In this document: in pieces, positions 1 to 6,768 of the stretch | Numbering within the stretch: the first letter of the stretch is position 1 | How the letters are laid out: each line of letters opens with the position of its first letter | DNA from: Burkholderiales bacterium | Lineage (GTDB): Bacteria > Pseudomonadota > Gammaproteobacteria > Burkholderiales > SG8-39 | Reading direction: 5' to 3' | DNA length: 11,247 nt | NCBI GenBank assembly: GCA_919902965.1 | Contig: CAKKSJ010000501.1 | Location: forward strand, 1 to 11,247 | Notes under the pieces: model-generated | What the model saw: only the letters and a program-made list of their open reading frames with translations | What the model was told of the DNA's origin: nothing | Database searches by the model: none | Translations under genes and position numbers: made by a program

Positions 1-1008
1 ACCATGCCGCAGGTGGTGGAAATCGAAAAACGCCGTTTCGCGCAGGCGCAACGCGCGATCACCATGCAGACGCTGAGCCTGGCCGCCGAAACGCGCAAGG
101 CCTACTACCTTGCCATCGCCGCAGACCAGACCCTGAGCTACACGGAACAGGTCAAGCGCACGGCCGAAGCCGGCGCGGAGCTGGGGCGGCGCATGGCCCA
201 GGTGGGCAATTGGAGCAAGCTGCAGCAAGCGCGTGAACAGAGCTTCTACGCGGACGCCGCGCTCAATCTGGCGCGCGCCGGCCAGGCGCAGACCGCTGCG
301 CGCGAGAAGCTCACTCGGCTGCTGGGATTGTGGGGCGAGCGCGCGCAATTCAAACTCCCGCCGCGGCTGCCTGATTTGCCCAAGCTCGCCAACGACCTCC
401 CCGAGGTCGAGCAGCTCGCGATGGAACAGCGCCTGGACGTGCAGGCGGCGAAGCTCGATACCGAGGCGCTGGCGAAAAACCTCGGCTTGACCCGGACGAC
501 GCGCTTCATCAATGTGCTGGAGTTCGGCCCGGCGCGCGTGCTCGAGGGACAGCGAAGCGAACCCTACAAACGCGGCTACGAGGTCAGCCTGGAACTGCCC
601 CTGTTCGACTGGGGTACGGCCAAGGTTGCCAAAGCGGAAGCGCTTTACATGCAGGCAGTCTATCGCGCCGCCGAGACGGCCATAGATGCCCGCTCCGAAG
701 TGCGCGAGGCCTACCACGGCTACCGTTCCAGTTTCGACATCGCCAAGCACTATCGCGACGAAATAGTGCCCTTGCGCAAACGCATCGCCGAGGAGAATCA
801 GGCGCGCTACAACGGCATGATCATCGGCGTGTTCGAGTTGCTGGCCGATGCGCGTGCACAGATTGCCAGCGTGAACAGCTATATCGAATCGCTGCGCGAT
901 TTCTGGATAGCGCAGGCCGATCTCGAGATGGCGCTGATGGGCAAACCCAGCCTGGGCGCAGCACCTAAAACCAAAATGGCCGGCGCCGAAGCCGCAGCCG
1001 TTCACTGA
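1..1008 (+). CDS. TolC-family outer-membrane efflux protein (5' end outside window)
   Basis: The reading frame is open from base 1, so the ATG at base 4 is probably internal. The 335 visible codons are fewer than the roughly 420-470 residues usual for TolC/CusC-type channels. What remains is Ala/Gln/Arg-rich helical sequence (about residues 1-110 and 215-320) broken by a strand-forming part that ends in the motif SLELPLFDWG near residue 200. A second characteristic stretch, RYNGMIIGVFELLADARAQI, lies near residue 270. Both are typical of the pseudo-repeats of OEP/TolC proteins. In this family, trimers form an outer-membrane and periplasmic tunnel for tripartite efflux. The multicopper oxidase starts 16 bp downstream, so the two are probably cotranscribed and the cargo is probably copper (inference). 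No RND pump or adaptor gene is visible; they may lie upstream or be absent. Confidence 0.9.
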   Translation, partial: TMPQVVEIEKRRFAQAQRAITMQTLSLAAETRKAYYLAIAADQTLSYTEQVKRTAEAGAELGRRMAQVGNWSKLQQAREQSFYADAALNLARAGQAQTAAREKLTRLLGLWGERAQFKLPPRLPDLPKLANDLPEVEQLAMEQRLDVQAAKLDTEALAKNLGLTRTTRFINVLEFGPARVLEGQRSEPYKRGYEVSLELPLFDWGTAKVAKAEALYMQAVYRAAETAIDARSEVREAYHGYRSSFDIAKHYRDEIVPLRKRIAEENQARYNGMIIGVFELLADARAQIASVNSYIESLRDFWIAQADLEMALMGKPSLGAAPKTKMAGAEAAAVH

Positions 1009-1024
1009 GCAAAGGGGGAATTCA

Positions 1025-2437
1025 ATGCTTACTCGACGAGATTTTTTCCGCGGTGCAGGCGCGGTGACGGCCGCGGTGGCCGCCGCGACGGTGAGCAAGG
1101 CCGCAATGGCGGCCTTGCCCGAACCGGTTATACAAACCAAGCCCGACACCATGCCGCCGCTGGTCCCCAGTTCCGGCCGGCCCTACAACCCGGTGGTGAC
1201 GCTCAACGGCTGGACCCTGCCCTGGCGCATGAACCAGGGGGTGAAAGAGTTTCACCTGGTGGCCGAACCGGTGGTGCGCCAGATGTCGCCTGGATTTACG
1301 GCACATCTGTGGGGCTATAACGGCCAGTCGCCCGGGCCTACCATCGAGGTGGTGGAGGGCGATCGCGTGCGCATGTTCGTCACCAACAGGCTGCCCGAAC
1401 ATACCAGCATCCACTGGCACGGCCAGCGCCTGCCCAACGGCATGGACGGCGTCGCGGGGCTGAACCAGAAGGCGATCCAGCCGGGAAAGACCATGGTCTA
1501 CGAATTCGTCGCGCGCCGGCCGGGCACTTTCATGTATCACCCGCATGCCGACGAAATGACGCAAATGGCCATGGGCATGATGGGTTCCTGGGTCACCCAC
1601 CCCAAAGGGAAGCATCCGCTGATCGAAGAAGTCGATCGCGATTTCGTGTTTCTGCTCAACGCCTATGACGTCGATCCGGGGAGCTATACGCCCAAGATCA
1701 TGACCATGATGGACTTCAACCTGTGGTCATGGAACAGCCGCATTTTTCCGGGTATCGATTCGCTGGTGGTGCGCAAGAACGACAAGGTGCGCATACGCAT
1801 CGGCAATCTGACCATGACCAACCACCCGATACACCTGCACGGCCACGAATTTCTGGTGACCGGCACCGACGGCGGGCCAACTCCCAAATCTACCCGCTGG
1901 CCTGAGGTGACCACCGACGTGGCGGTGGGCCAGATGCGCCAGGTCGACTTCCTCGCCGACGAGGAAGGCGACTGGGCATTTCACTGCCACAAGAGCCATC
2001 ACACCATGAATGCGATGGGGCACGATGTTCCCACCATGATAGGCGTGGACCACAGGGGCGTAGTCAAGCAAATCACCAATCTGCTGCCGGACTACATGGT
2101 GATGGCCGAACGCGGCATGGCCGATATGACCGAAATGGAAATGCCCCTGCCCGACAACACCGAACCCATGATGGGCGGGCTAGGTCCCTTCGGCTCGGTC
2201 GAAATGGGCGGCATGTTCAGCGTGCTCAAAGTGCGCAAGGATCAAAAGCCGGGTGATTACCAGGATCCGGGCTGGTACCGGCACCCGCAAGGCACGGTCG
2301 CCTTCGAGTGGACCGGGGCGCTGGCCCAAGCGGCGCGATTCCAGTCCGAAGGCGGGCAATCGATGCCTCCGAAAAACATGCCGATGAAGAAAATGGAAGT
2401 GCAGGTGCGCAAACCCACGGGCCGCACCGGTCACTGA
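1025..2437 (+). CDS. Tat-exported multicopper oxidase, copper-resistance type
   Basis: This 470-residue protein has a twin-arginine signal (TRRDFFRG at residues 3-10, then an Ala-rich stretch ending near A30), so it should be exported folded to the periplasm. All four copper-binding motifs of the multicopper oxidase family are visible: HWHG at 130-133, HPH at 172-174, HPIHLHGH at 267-274, and HCH at 320-322 followed by H326 and M331. The last gives the type 1 pattern HCHxxxHxxxxM. The family oxidises substrates, often Cu(I), with reduction of oxygen to water. It is shorter than the roughly 600-residue CopA/PcoA proteins. Downstream of the last copper motif is a Met-rich segment (about ten Met in residues 358-397) that may bind Cu(I). 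A strong ribosome site (AAGGGGGAA) precedes the ATG. It sits between the TolC-like gene and a cupredoxin gene, consistent with periplasmic copper detoxification. Confidence 0.93.
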   Translation: MLTRRDFFRGAGAVTAAVAAATVSKAAMAALPEPVIQTKPDTMPPLVPSSGRPYNPVVTLNGWTLPWRMNQGVKEFHLVAEPVVRQMSPGFTAHLWGYNGQSPGPTIEVVEGDRVRMFVTNRLPEHTSIHWHGQRLPNGMDGVAGLNQKAIQPGKTMVYEFVARRPGTFMYHPHADEMTQMAMGMMGSWVTHPKGKHPLIEEVDRDFVFLLNAYDVDPGSYTPKIMTMMDFNLWSWNSRIFPGIDSLVVRKNDKVRIRIGNLTMTNHPIHLHGHEFLVTGTDGGPTPKSTRWPEVTTDVAVGQMRQVDFLADEEGDWAFHCHKSHHTMNAMGHDVPTMIGVDHRGVVKQITNLLPDYMVMAERGMADMTEMEMPLPDNTEPMMGGLGPFGSVEMGGMFSVLKVRKDQKPGDYQDPGWYRHPQGTVAFEWTGALAQAARFQSEGGQSMPPKNMPMKKMEVQVRKPTGRTGH

Positions 2438-2472
2438 GTCGTAATCAGAAATTCAAGCTCAAAGGAAATTGC

Positions 2473-2973
2473 ATGCATATCAAAATTTTCACGCTGACTG
2501 CCCTGCTGTCACTCGGCGTCGTTTCCAATAGCGTGCTGGCCAGCGGCACGCACGCGAGCGGCCACGATGATAGCGATGCCGCTATCGGCGTTCCCGGCAA
2601 GGCTGCCAAGGTCACCCGGACGATTGCGGTGGACATGACTGACAACATGCACTTCACGCCGGAGCGCATCACGGTCAACCAGGGCGAGACCATACGCTTC
2701 AGGGTAAGGAACTCGGGCAAGATCAAACACGAGCTGGTGCTGGGCTCGAAAAAGGAACTCGAAGAGCACTACAAGGCGATGATGAAATTCCCCGAAATGG
2801 AGCATGCCGACGAGAACATGATCACGCTTGCTCCAGCGAAGTCGGGCGAGATCGTCTGGAAGTTCACCAAGTCCGGCAGGGTCGATTTCGCCTGTCTGCA
2901 ACCCGGCCATTTCGACGCGGGCATGAAGGGGCAGGTCATGGTCACCGCGAAGAAGAAGCAGAGCAAGACGTGA
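2473..2973 (+). CDS. Periplasmic cupredoxin-like copper protein (possibly CopI-like)
   Basis: The start at 2473 is chosen because AAAGGA lies just upstream and the frame then opens with a Sec signal (MHIKIFTLTALLSLGV, likely cleavage after VLA at residue 23). A longer frame starting at 2308 would overlap the oxidase gene and is rejected. The 166-residue product has a plastocyanin/azurin-like fold signature: MHFTPERITVNQGETIRF near 59-76, H86 in KHELVLG, then C141-x4-H146-x4-M151. H86, C141, H146 and M151 form a complete type 1 copper ligand set. A His/Asp-rich segment (HASGHDDSD, about 27-35) follows the signal. Such cupredoxins accompany multicopper oxidases in copper clusters. The ligand set recalls CopI of purple betaproteobacteria, but that name is by memory of the motif only. 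It lies 35 bp after the oxidase and is probably cotranscribed. Confidence 0.88.
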   Translation: MHIKIFTLTALLSLGVVSNSVLASGTHASGHDDSDAAIGVPGKAAKVTRTIAVDMTDNMHFTPERITVNQGETIRFRVRNSGKIKHELVLGSKKELEEHYKAMMKFPEMEHADENMITLAPAKSGEIVWKFTKSGRVDFACLQPGHFDAGMKGQVMVTAKKKQSKT

Positions 2974-3041
2974 CGGCCACGCCGCTCACGGGTATAGCGT
3001 CAGCGCAAGCACTTAACCACCATCAACGAAAGGAGCCAAAC

Positions 3042-3416
3042 ATGAAATACCGGAACACCATACTCTCGATGAGCGTTTTCGCTCTTGCTGTTGTCGCTTC
3101 GTCCGGCGCCATCGCGCAGGCAACGATGAGCGGCGGAAAAATGGGCGACATGAAAATGGGCGACATGAAAATGCAGCAGTCAGCCGAGGTCGCCGCGATG
3201 GCCGATGGCGAAGTGCGCAAGGTCGACAGGGAGGCGGGGAAAATCACCATCAAGCACGGCGCGATCAAGGCCCTGGACATGCCGCCTATGACCATGGTGT
3301 TTCAGGTCAGGGACCCGGCCCTGCTGGGGAAGGTGCAGAAAGGCGACAGGGTGAAATTCAAGGCGGCGATGTCCGGCGGCGCCATGGTGGTAACCGAAGT
3401 CGAGGTCGTGAAATAG
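3042..3416 (+). CDS. cusF: CusF-like periplasmic copper-binding protein
   Basis: The start at 3042 is supported by GAAAGGAG seven bases upstream and by a Sec signal (residues 1-25, cleavage near AIAQ). The frame extends further upstream but without signal or ribosome site. The 124-residue product has a Met-rich linker (residues 29-44) followed by a CusF-type OB-fold domain at about 55-124 (DGEVRKVDREAGKITIKHG through VQKGDRVKFK). The Cu(I) ligands of CusF (His36, Met47, Met49 in E. coli) align with H72, M83 and M85. The tryptophan that caps the copper in E. coli CusF (Trp44) is replaced by M80 in DMPPMTM. CusF carries Cu(I)/Ag(I) to the CusCBA efflux complex; here a partner pump is not seen. 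It is the last gene of the + strand run and converges on the sensor kinase gene. Confidence 0.88.
   Translation: MKYRNTILSMSVFALAVVASSGAIAQATMSGGKMGDMKMGDMKMQQSAEVAAMADGEVRKVDREAGKITIKHGAIKALDMPPMTMVFQVRDPALLGKVQKGDRVKFKAAMSGGAMVVTEVEVVK
3141..3170 (+). repeat. Two perfect 15-bp tandem copies encoding MGDMK
   Basis: The unit ATGGGCGACATGAAA occurs twice in direct succession, followed by a further ATG. It encodes MGDMKMGDMKM in the linker between signal peptide and CusF domain. Because the unit is a multiple of three it can expand or contract without frameshift, changing the number of Met residues available to Cu(I). Confidence 0.9.
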
Positions 3417-3430
3417 GCGCCCGAGGCGCC
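3416..3430. terminator. Possible bidirectional hairpin between convergent genes
   Basis: GGCGCC, a 3-nt CGA loop and GGCGCC form a 6-bp GC stem in the 17-bp gap between the CusF-like gene and the sensor kinase gene. No T-run follows on either strand, so it is a weak candidate; transcripts may overlap here. Confidence 0.25.
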
Positions 3431-3433
3431 GCC

Positions 3434-4846
3434 TCAGGGTCCGGCGCCGGCGGCGGGGAACGTGATGCCGAAGCGGGTCAATCCGTTCGAGGAGCTTGCC
3501 TCGATCATTCCCCGGTGCGCTTCGACGATCGACTTCGTGATTGCCAGCCCAAGGCCGGCGCCGTCGCTGCCCGCCTTGTGACGGGAAGGATCGACCCGAT
3601 AGAAGCGGTCAAACAGCCGCGGCAGATGCTCCGGTTCGATGTCCTCGCCCGGGTTGTCGACATTCAGCTGGATTTCTCCGGACTTGCGCTGATCGATGAG
3701 CACCTTGACCGAGCCGTCGCGAGGCGTGTGCCGTATGGCGTTCGAAAGCAAATTGCTCAGCGCCCGGCGTAGCATCAACCGGTCCCCGCGGACGGCGCCG
3801 GCTCCTGCGAGAACCAGGCTGACGCCGTGTTCCTCCGCGAGCGCCTCGTAGAAACCGAACAGCCCGCGCGTCTCCGCCGCCAGATCCACCATTTCGCTGC
3901 TCGGCACGATCAGCCGGTTGTCGGCCTTCGCCAGGAACAGCATATCGGCGATCATGCGCGCCAGCCGCTCGTATTCCTCCAGGTTCGAGTACAGCACGTC
4001 GCGATATTGGTCTGCCGATCGCGCTTTGGAAATCGCCACCTGCGTCTGCGTCATCAGGTTGCTGATGGGCGTGCGCAGTTCGTGCGCCAGATCCGAGGAG
4101 AAGTCCGACAGGTGCCGGAACGAGCTCTCGAGGCGGGCGAGCATGTCGTTGAAGGCAATCGCCAGATCGGCCAGTTCGGTCGGCACCGATTCGGGCGGCA
4201 GGCGCTCGCCGAGGCGATGGGCCGAAATGCCGTGGGCCACATCCGCCATCTCGCGTACTGGCGCCAGTCCGCGCCGCGCCGCGATCCATCCGAGGAGCGC
4301 GATTAGCGCAATGCTCGCGGCGATGGCCAACCACAGGCTCTTCTGGAACGCCTCCATGAATACGCGGTGATGTTCGATGTTAAGTGCGACTACGACGGCC
4401 ACCGGCGGCTGCCCGGCGACTCCGGTGACGGCGGCCGCGGCGATGCCCCGGTATCCCTGTCCGTCCTGTTCCCACACCACCGGCCTTTCTCGCGCGGATG
4501 AGTCCTCCGGCGGCCCACTCCCAAGCAGGGTGGCTGGAAATGCCGCGCCTCGCGACTTGAATAGCAGCTTGCGCTCCGATCCGACCACGGCCACCGACAG
4601 TCCGTGATGCCCCACCAGCGCGTCGGAAAGACTCTGCGGCAGGATAGACATGTCGGCCGGGGTGCGCACCTTGGCCAAGGTGTGGCGCACGAGTTCCAGC
4701 TTGCCGCCGAGTTCCGCCAGGTCCTGTTCCTCGAAATGCGCATCGACCACGGCGCCGATCAGGTAGCCGACCACCAGCAGCACGGCCATCGAGGCGGTGG
4801 AGAAGAACAGGGTGAGGCGGAAGGTAATCGATCTTGGTCGCATCAC
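3434..4846 (-). CDS. cusS: Heavy-metal sensor histidine kinase, CusS/CopS type
   Basis: This 470-residue inner-membrane kinase has two membrane segments (about 11-33 and 170-190) enclosing a periplasmic sensing region of about 135 residues. A HAMP linker follows (about 190-243). The H-box SSDLAHELRTPISN has the phospho-accepting H255. The ATPase domain shows the N-box (LSNLLSNAIRHTP, N369), the G1 motif (VDNPG, D397), the F-box (LFDRFYRVDPSRHK) and the G2 motif (GAGLGLAI, 429-436). Length and layout match the CusS/CopS/PcoS group, which senses periplasmic Cu(I)/Ag(I) and phosphorylates the partner regulator. The periplasmic part contains a His pair (HH at 80-81) that could bind metal, but I cannot assign ligands. 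Its ATG overlaps the stop of the regulator gene by 4 bp, indicating translational coupling. Confidence 0.92.
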   Translation of the reverse strand: MMRPRSITFRLTLFFSTASMAVLLVVGYLIGAVVDAHFEEQDLAELGGKLELVRHTLAKVRTPADMSILPQSLSDALVGHHGLSVAVVGSERKLLFKSRGAAFPATLLGSGPPEDSSARERPVVWEQDGQGYRGIAAAAVTGVAGQPPVAVVVALNIEHHRVFMEAFQKSLWLAIAASIALIALLGWIAARRGLAPVREMADVAHGISAHRLGERLPPESVPTELADLAIAFNDMLARLESSFRHLSDFSSDLAHELRTPISNLMTQTQVAISKARSADQYRDVLYSNLEEYERLARMIADMLFLAKADNRLIVPSSEMVDLAAETRGLFGFYEALAEEHGVSLVLAGAGAVRGDRLMLRRALSNLLSNAIRHTPRDGSVKVLIDQRKSGEIQLNVDNPGEDIEPEHLPRLFDRFYRVDPSRHKAGSDGAGLGLAITKSIVEAHRGMIEASSSNGLTRFGITFPAAGAGP

Positions 4847-5523
4847 GCCGGTTCCGGGATCTCGATCACGTAGCCCATGCCCCTGACCGTGCGGATGAGC
4901 TTGGGTTCGAAATCGTCGTCAACCTTCGCCCGCAGGCGGCGCACCGCGACCTCGATCACGTTGGTGTCGCTGTCGAAGTTCATATCCCAGACCTGAGATG
5001 CGATCAAAGAGCGCGGCAGCACCTCGCCATGGCGCCGAAGCAGCAGTTCGAGCAGAGCGAATTCCTTGGCGGTGAGATTGATGCGCTTGCCGGCGCGCGT
5101 CACGCGGCGACGCAGCAGATCGAGTTCCAGGTCGGCCACATGCAATAGCTCCGATTCGCTGGTCCGTCCGCGGCGCAGCAGGGCGCGCACCCGCGCCAGC
5201 AGTTCCGAAAACGCGAACGGCTTGACCAGGTAATCGTCCGCGCCGTATTCCAGTCCTTTCACCCGGTCCTCGACCTGATCGCGAGCGGTCAGGAACAGCA
5301 CCGGCAGGTGCTTGCCTTTCTGCCGGATTTCCCGCAGTACCTGCCAGCCGTCGAGCCTGGGCAACATGACATCGAGCACCACGAGATCGTAGTCGTCGGT
5401 CAGCGCCAGGTGCAGGCCGTCGACACCGTCGCGCGCCAGGTCCGTCACGAAGCCGGACTCGGACAGTCCCTGCTTCAGATAGTCGCCTGTCTTTTGTTCG
5501 TCCTCGACGATCAGGATTTTCAT
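4843..5523 (-). CDS. cusR: OmpR-family response regulator, CusR/CopR type
   Basis: This is a 226-residue two-domain regulator. The receiver domain (1-115) shows the acidic pair E7/D8, phospho-accepting D51 in LVVLDVMLPRLDG, T79 and K101 (LVKPFAFSELLARVRALLRR). The C-terminal winged-helix domain (about 125-222) contains LTAKEFALLELLLRRHGEVL and NVIEVAVRRLRAKVD, matching OmpR/PhoB DNA-binding domains. AAGGAAGAGCG precedes the ATG. It is the first gene of a - strand pair with the kinase. A perfect palindrome of CusR-box type lies 66 bp upstream of the start, suggesting autoregulation. Known relatives activate copper-resistance operons when phosphorylated. I infer it is the regulator that reads the repeated palindromes in this window. 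Confidence 0.93.
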   Translation of the reverse strand: MKILIVEDEQKTGDYLKQGLSESGFVTDLARDGVDGLHLALTDDYDLVVLDVMLPRLDGWQVLREIRQKGKHLPVLFLTARDQVEDRVKGLEYGADDYLVKPFAFSELLARVRALLRRGRTSESELLHVADLELDLLRRRVTRAGKRINLTAKEFALLELLLRRHGEVLPRSLIASQVWDMNFDSDTNVIEVAVRRLRAKVDDDFEPKLIRTVRGMGYVIEIPEPA

Positions 5524-5588
5524 CGCTCTTCCTTGTGGCGGTGGTGATGCACGCCAATTGTGCGCGCGGCTGGCGCCGCTTTCCGAAG

Positions 5589-5604
5589 ATTACAAACTTG
5601 TAAT
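5589..5604. promoter_or_regulatory. Predicted CusR/CopR box, perfect palindrome
   Basis: ATTACAA-AC-TTGTAAT is a perfect 7+2+7 inverted repeat in the divergent region between the regulator gene and the small exported protein gene. The E. coli CusR box core, as I recall it, is ATGACAA-N2-TTGTCAT: the same length and spacing, differing only at one symmetric position in each arm. The likely function is autoactivation of the two-component genes and possibly activation of the divergent gene. Confidence 0.75.
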
Positions 5605-5660
5605 GGCGCTGTCATCTAAATGTTGGGCAGCTGTAAACAGAAGGCCACCGTCTGCGCAAT

Positions 5661-5676
5661 CTGACAGCAATGTAAT
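5661..5676. promoter_or_regulatory. Second, degenerate CusR-type box
   Basis: CTGACA-GCAA-TGTAAT matches ATTACA-N4-TGTAAT at 10 of 12 arm positions, and its left arm contains the TGACA of the E. coli box. It lies 116 bp upstream of the small exported protein gene and is a candidate activator site for it. Confidence 0.5.
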
Positions 5677-5792
5677 CAGGCCGTAATGTTGACGACGGGC
5701 GCGTTGGCGCAGACTGGGCTTGTCGTTCGATTGCCGACAGTCGCTTTGCCGGAATTCCAGCGATTCTTGCCAATAATTCGAAGGAGATGACC

Positions 5793-6044
5793 ATGAAAAT
5801 GAAGCCTACGCTCGTCGCCAGCCTGTTCGCCATCATGGCGGCATTCGCGCTCAACGCCAGCGCGGCAGCGGACACCCCTGCCGGCGCCAAGGCGGAAAAA
5901 GCGGCGCCCCAGAAGAAAATGAGACCTCACTCCCACATGGAGGAAAAAACCGGTGTTGCGCAGAGAGCGCCCATAGCCATGGCAGACAAACCAAACGCCG
6001 CCAAGGACAAGACCAAGCACTTCCATCCCCGCGACGGGAAATAA
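5793..6044 (+). CDS. Small exported His/Met/Lys-rich protein in copper cluster
   Basis: The start at 5793 is chosen because AAGGAG ends six bases before it; the ATG at 5787 directly abuts the same site and is too close. The 83-residue product has a Sec signal (MKMKPTLVASLFAIMAAFAL, cleavage near ASAA at 23-26). The mature part is hydrophilic and very short (about 57 residues). It contains the clusters MRPHSHMEEKTG and KHFHPRDGK, with four His and several Met and Lys and no Cys. I know no named family for it. Its composition and place between a copper two-component system and two predicted CusR boxes suggest a periplasmic metal-binding or metal-stress peptide (inference). A good terminator follows directly, so it is probably monocistronic. 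Confidence 0.75.
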   Translation: MKMKPTLVASLFAIMAAFALNASAAADTPAGAKAEKAAPQKKMRPHSHMEEKTGVAQRAPIAMADKPNAAKDKTKHFHPRDGK

Positions 6045-6056
6045 GTTTCCACCCGG

Positions 6057-6082
6057 AAAGCCGGGTGTCAACCCGGCCTTTC
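6057..6082 (+). terminator. Rho-independent terminator after small exported protein gene
   Basis: AAA-GCCGGGT-GTCA-ACCCGGC-CTTTCT: a 7-bp GC-rich stem (6060-6066 with 6071-6077), 4-nt loop, A-run before and T-rich tail after. An alternative overlapping stem, CACCCGG/CCGGGTG (6050-6056 with 6061-6067), shares the middle arm and would exclude it. Confidence 0.7.
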
Positions 6083-6083
6083 T

Positions 6084-6359
6084 GACCTCGTTCAAGCCGA
6101 TCGCGGCTACGATCCGAACCCGCATCGAGCAGCGCTCAAGGCGCGAGGCATCCAGTCTCAGATAGCGCGACGCAGAACCAAACAAGGCAGCGGACTGGGA
6201 AAACCCCGCTGGGTCGTGGAACGCACCATCGCATGGCTGCATTGGTTTCGCCGCCTTAGAATCCGCTATGAACGACTGCCCAGAATTCACGAAGCGTTCC
6301 TCGAAATCGGCTGCTCTCCGGTCTGTTGGCGTCAGTTTCAGCAGCAGGGTTCATTTTGA
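6084..6359 (+). pseudogene. 5'-truncated IS5-family transposase remnant
   Basis: One frame reads without stop from 6084 to the TGA at 6357-6359 and gives a typical C-terminal third of an IS5-family DDE transposase. Visible parts are ADRGYDPNPHRAALKARG, which holds the second catalytic Asp, GSGLGKPRWVVERTIAWLHW, which holds the final catalytic Glu, and FRRLRIRYERLPRIHEAFLE. The N-terminal two thirds, including the first Asp and the start, are missing. The fragment begins directly at the terminator of the preceding gene. Without the left end it cannot move by itself. The right terminal repeat may lie around 6350-6378 but I cannot confirm it without the opposite end. It marks a past insertion and deletion between the small-protein gene and the L,D-transpeptidase gene. 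Confidence 0.85.
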
Positions 6360-6384
6360 AATGGGTTCTAAAGGAAAGACCGCT

Positions 6385-6501
6385 ATGAAAACCCCGATGC
6401 TAATTCGGTCAGGCTCCCGCCCTTCACGCCGGCGCCACGTCGGCCGCACTATTCATGCGTGCCTGGGGCAGCCATTTTGCATACGGAATACTGTCAAATA
6501 A
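6385..6501 (+). CDS. Possible 38-codon ORF after IS remnant, probably a broken gene
   Basis: A ribosome-site-like AAGGAAAG lies six bases upstream of this ATG, which opens MKTPMLIRSGSRPSRRRHVG and ends at 6501. The product is Arg-rich and resembles no family I know. The ribosome site and the MKTPM start look like a genuine gene beginning, but the rest has little coding character. It may be the head of a gene broken by the IS-linked rearrangement, or chance. Confidence 0.2.
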   Translation: MKTPMLIRSGSRPSRRRHVGRTIHACLGQPFCIRNTVK

Positions 6502-6512
6502 CTTGCAGCGCT

Positions 6513-6564
6513 ATTACAAACAAGTATGTAATCTTCCGAAACTTGGGCTCCTCGCCTATATAAT
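6513..6564 (+). promoter_or_regulatory. Predicted promoter of the L,D-transpeptidase gene with variant CusR-type box
   Basis: ATTACA (6513-6518) and TGTAAT (6527-6532) form the same two arms as the box at 5589, but are 8 bp apart instead of 4. A perfect -10 hexamer TATAAT lies at 6559-6564, preceded by TATA. No good -35 is seen, as expected for an activator-dependent promoter, and the palindrome centre would fall near -48. The altered spacing makes binding by the same regulator uncertain. Confidence 0.45.
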
Positions 6565-6768
6565 TGCCGTGCTTGGACACAACCACAAAAAGTAACCGTG
6601 GTCGAGACTACTAATAATCAGACTTCAACTGAACCAGAAAAGTTGCGCGCAACTTCCGATACTGGGCGCCGCAGAATGCTCGTAGAGATGGGCGGCGTCG
6701 CTGGTACAGGGCAGGTTCCGACAATTGGGCAGTACGCTGATGTGTCGATTCGATCGACTCGTTGCAGA

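Noticed and set aside
1022..1615. Open - strand frame opposite the multicopper oxidase gene
   Set aside because: The opposite strand encodes the Tat signal and the first two copper motifs of the oxidase; the antisense product is His/Arg-rich nonsense typical of shadows.
2308..2472. Longer version of the cupredoxin starting at 2308
   Set aside because: It would overlap the oxidase gene by 130 bp and put the Sec signal inside the protein; the ATG at 2473 has its own ribosome site.
5784..5792. ATG at 5787 as the start of the small exported protein
   Set aside because: It directly abuts the AAGGAG ribosome site with no spacer; the ATG at 5793 has proper spacing.
6399..6596. Stop-free + strand frame containing LFMRAWGSHFAYGIL and ending in LGHNHKK
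   Set aside because: It has no ribosome site at its only ATG and runs through the predicted box and TATAAT promoter; a run of this length without stops can be chance. It could be a gene tail but I cannot support it.
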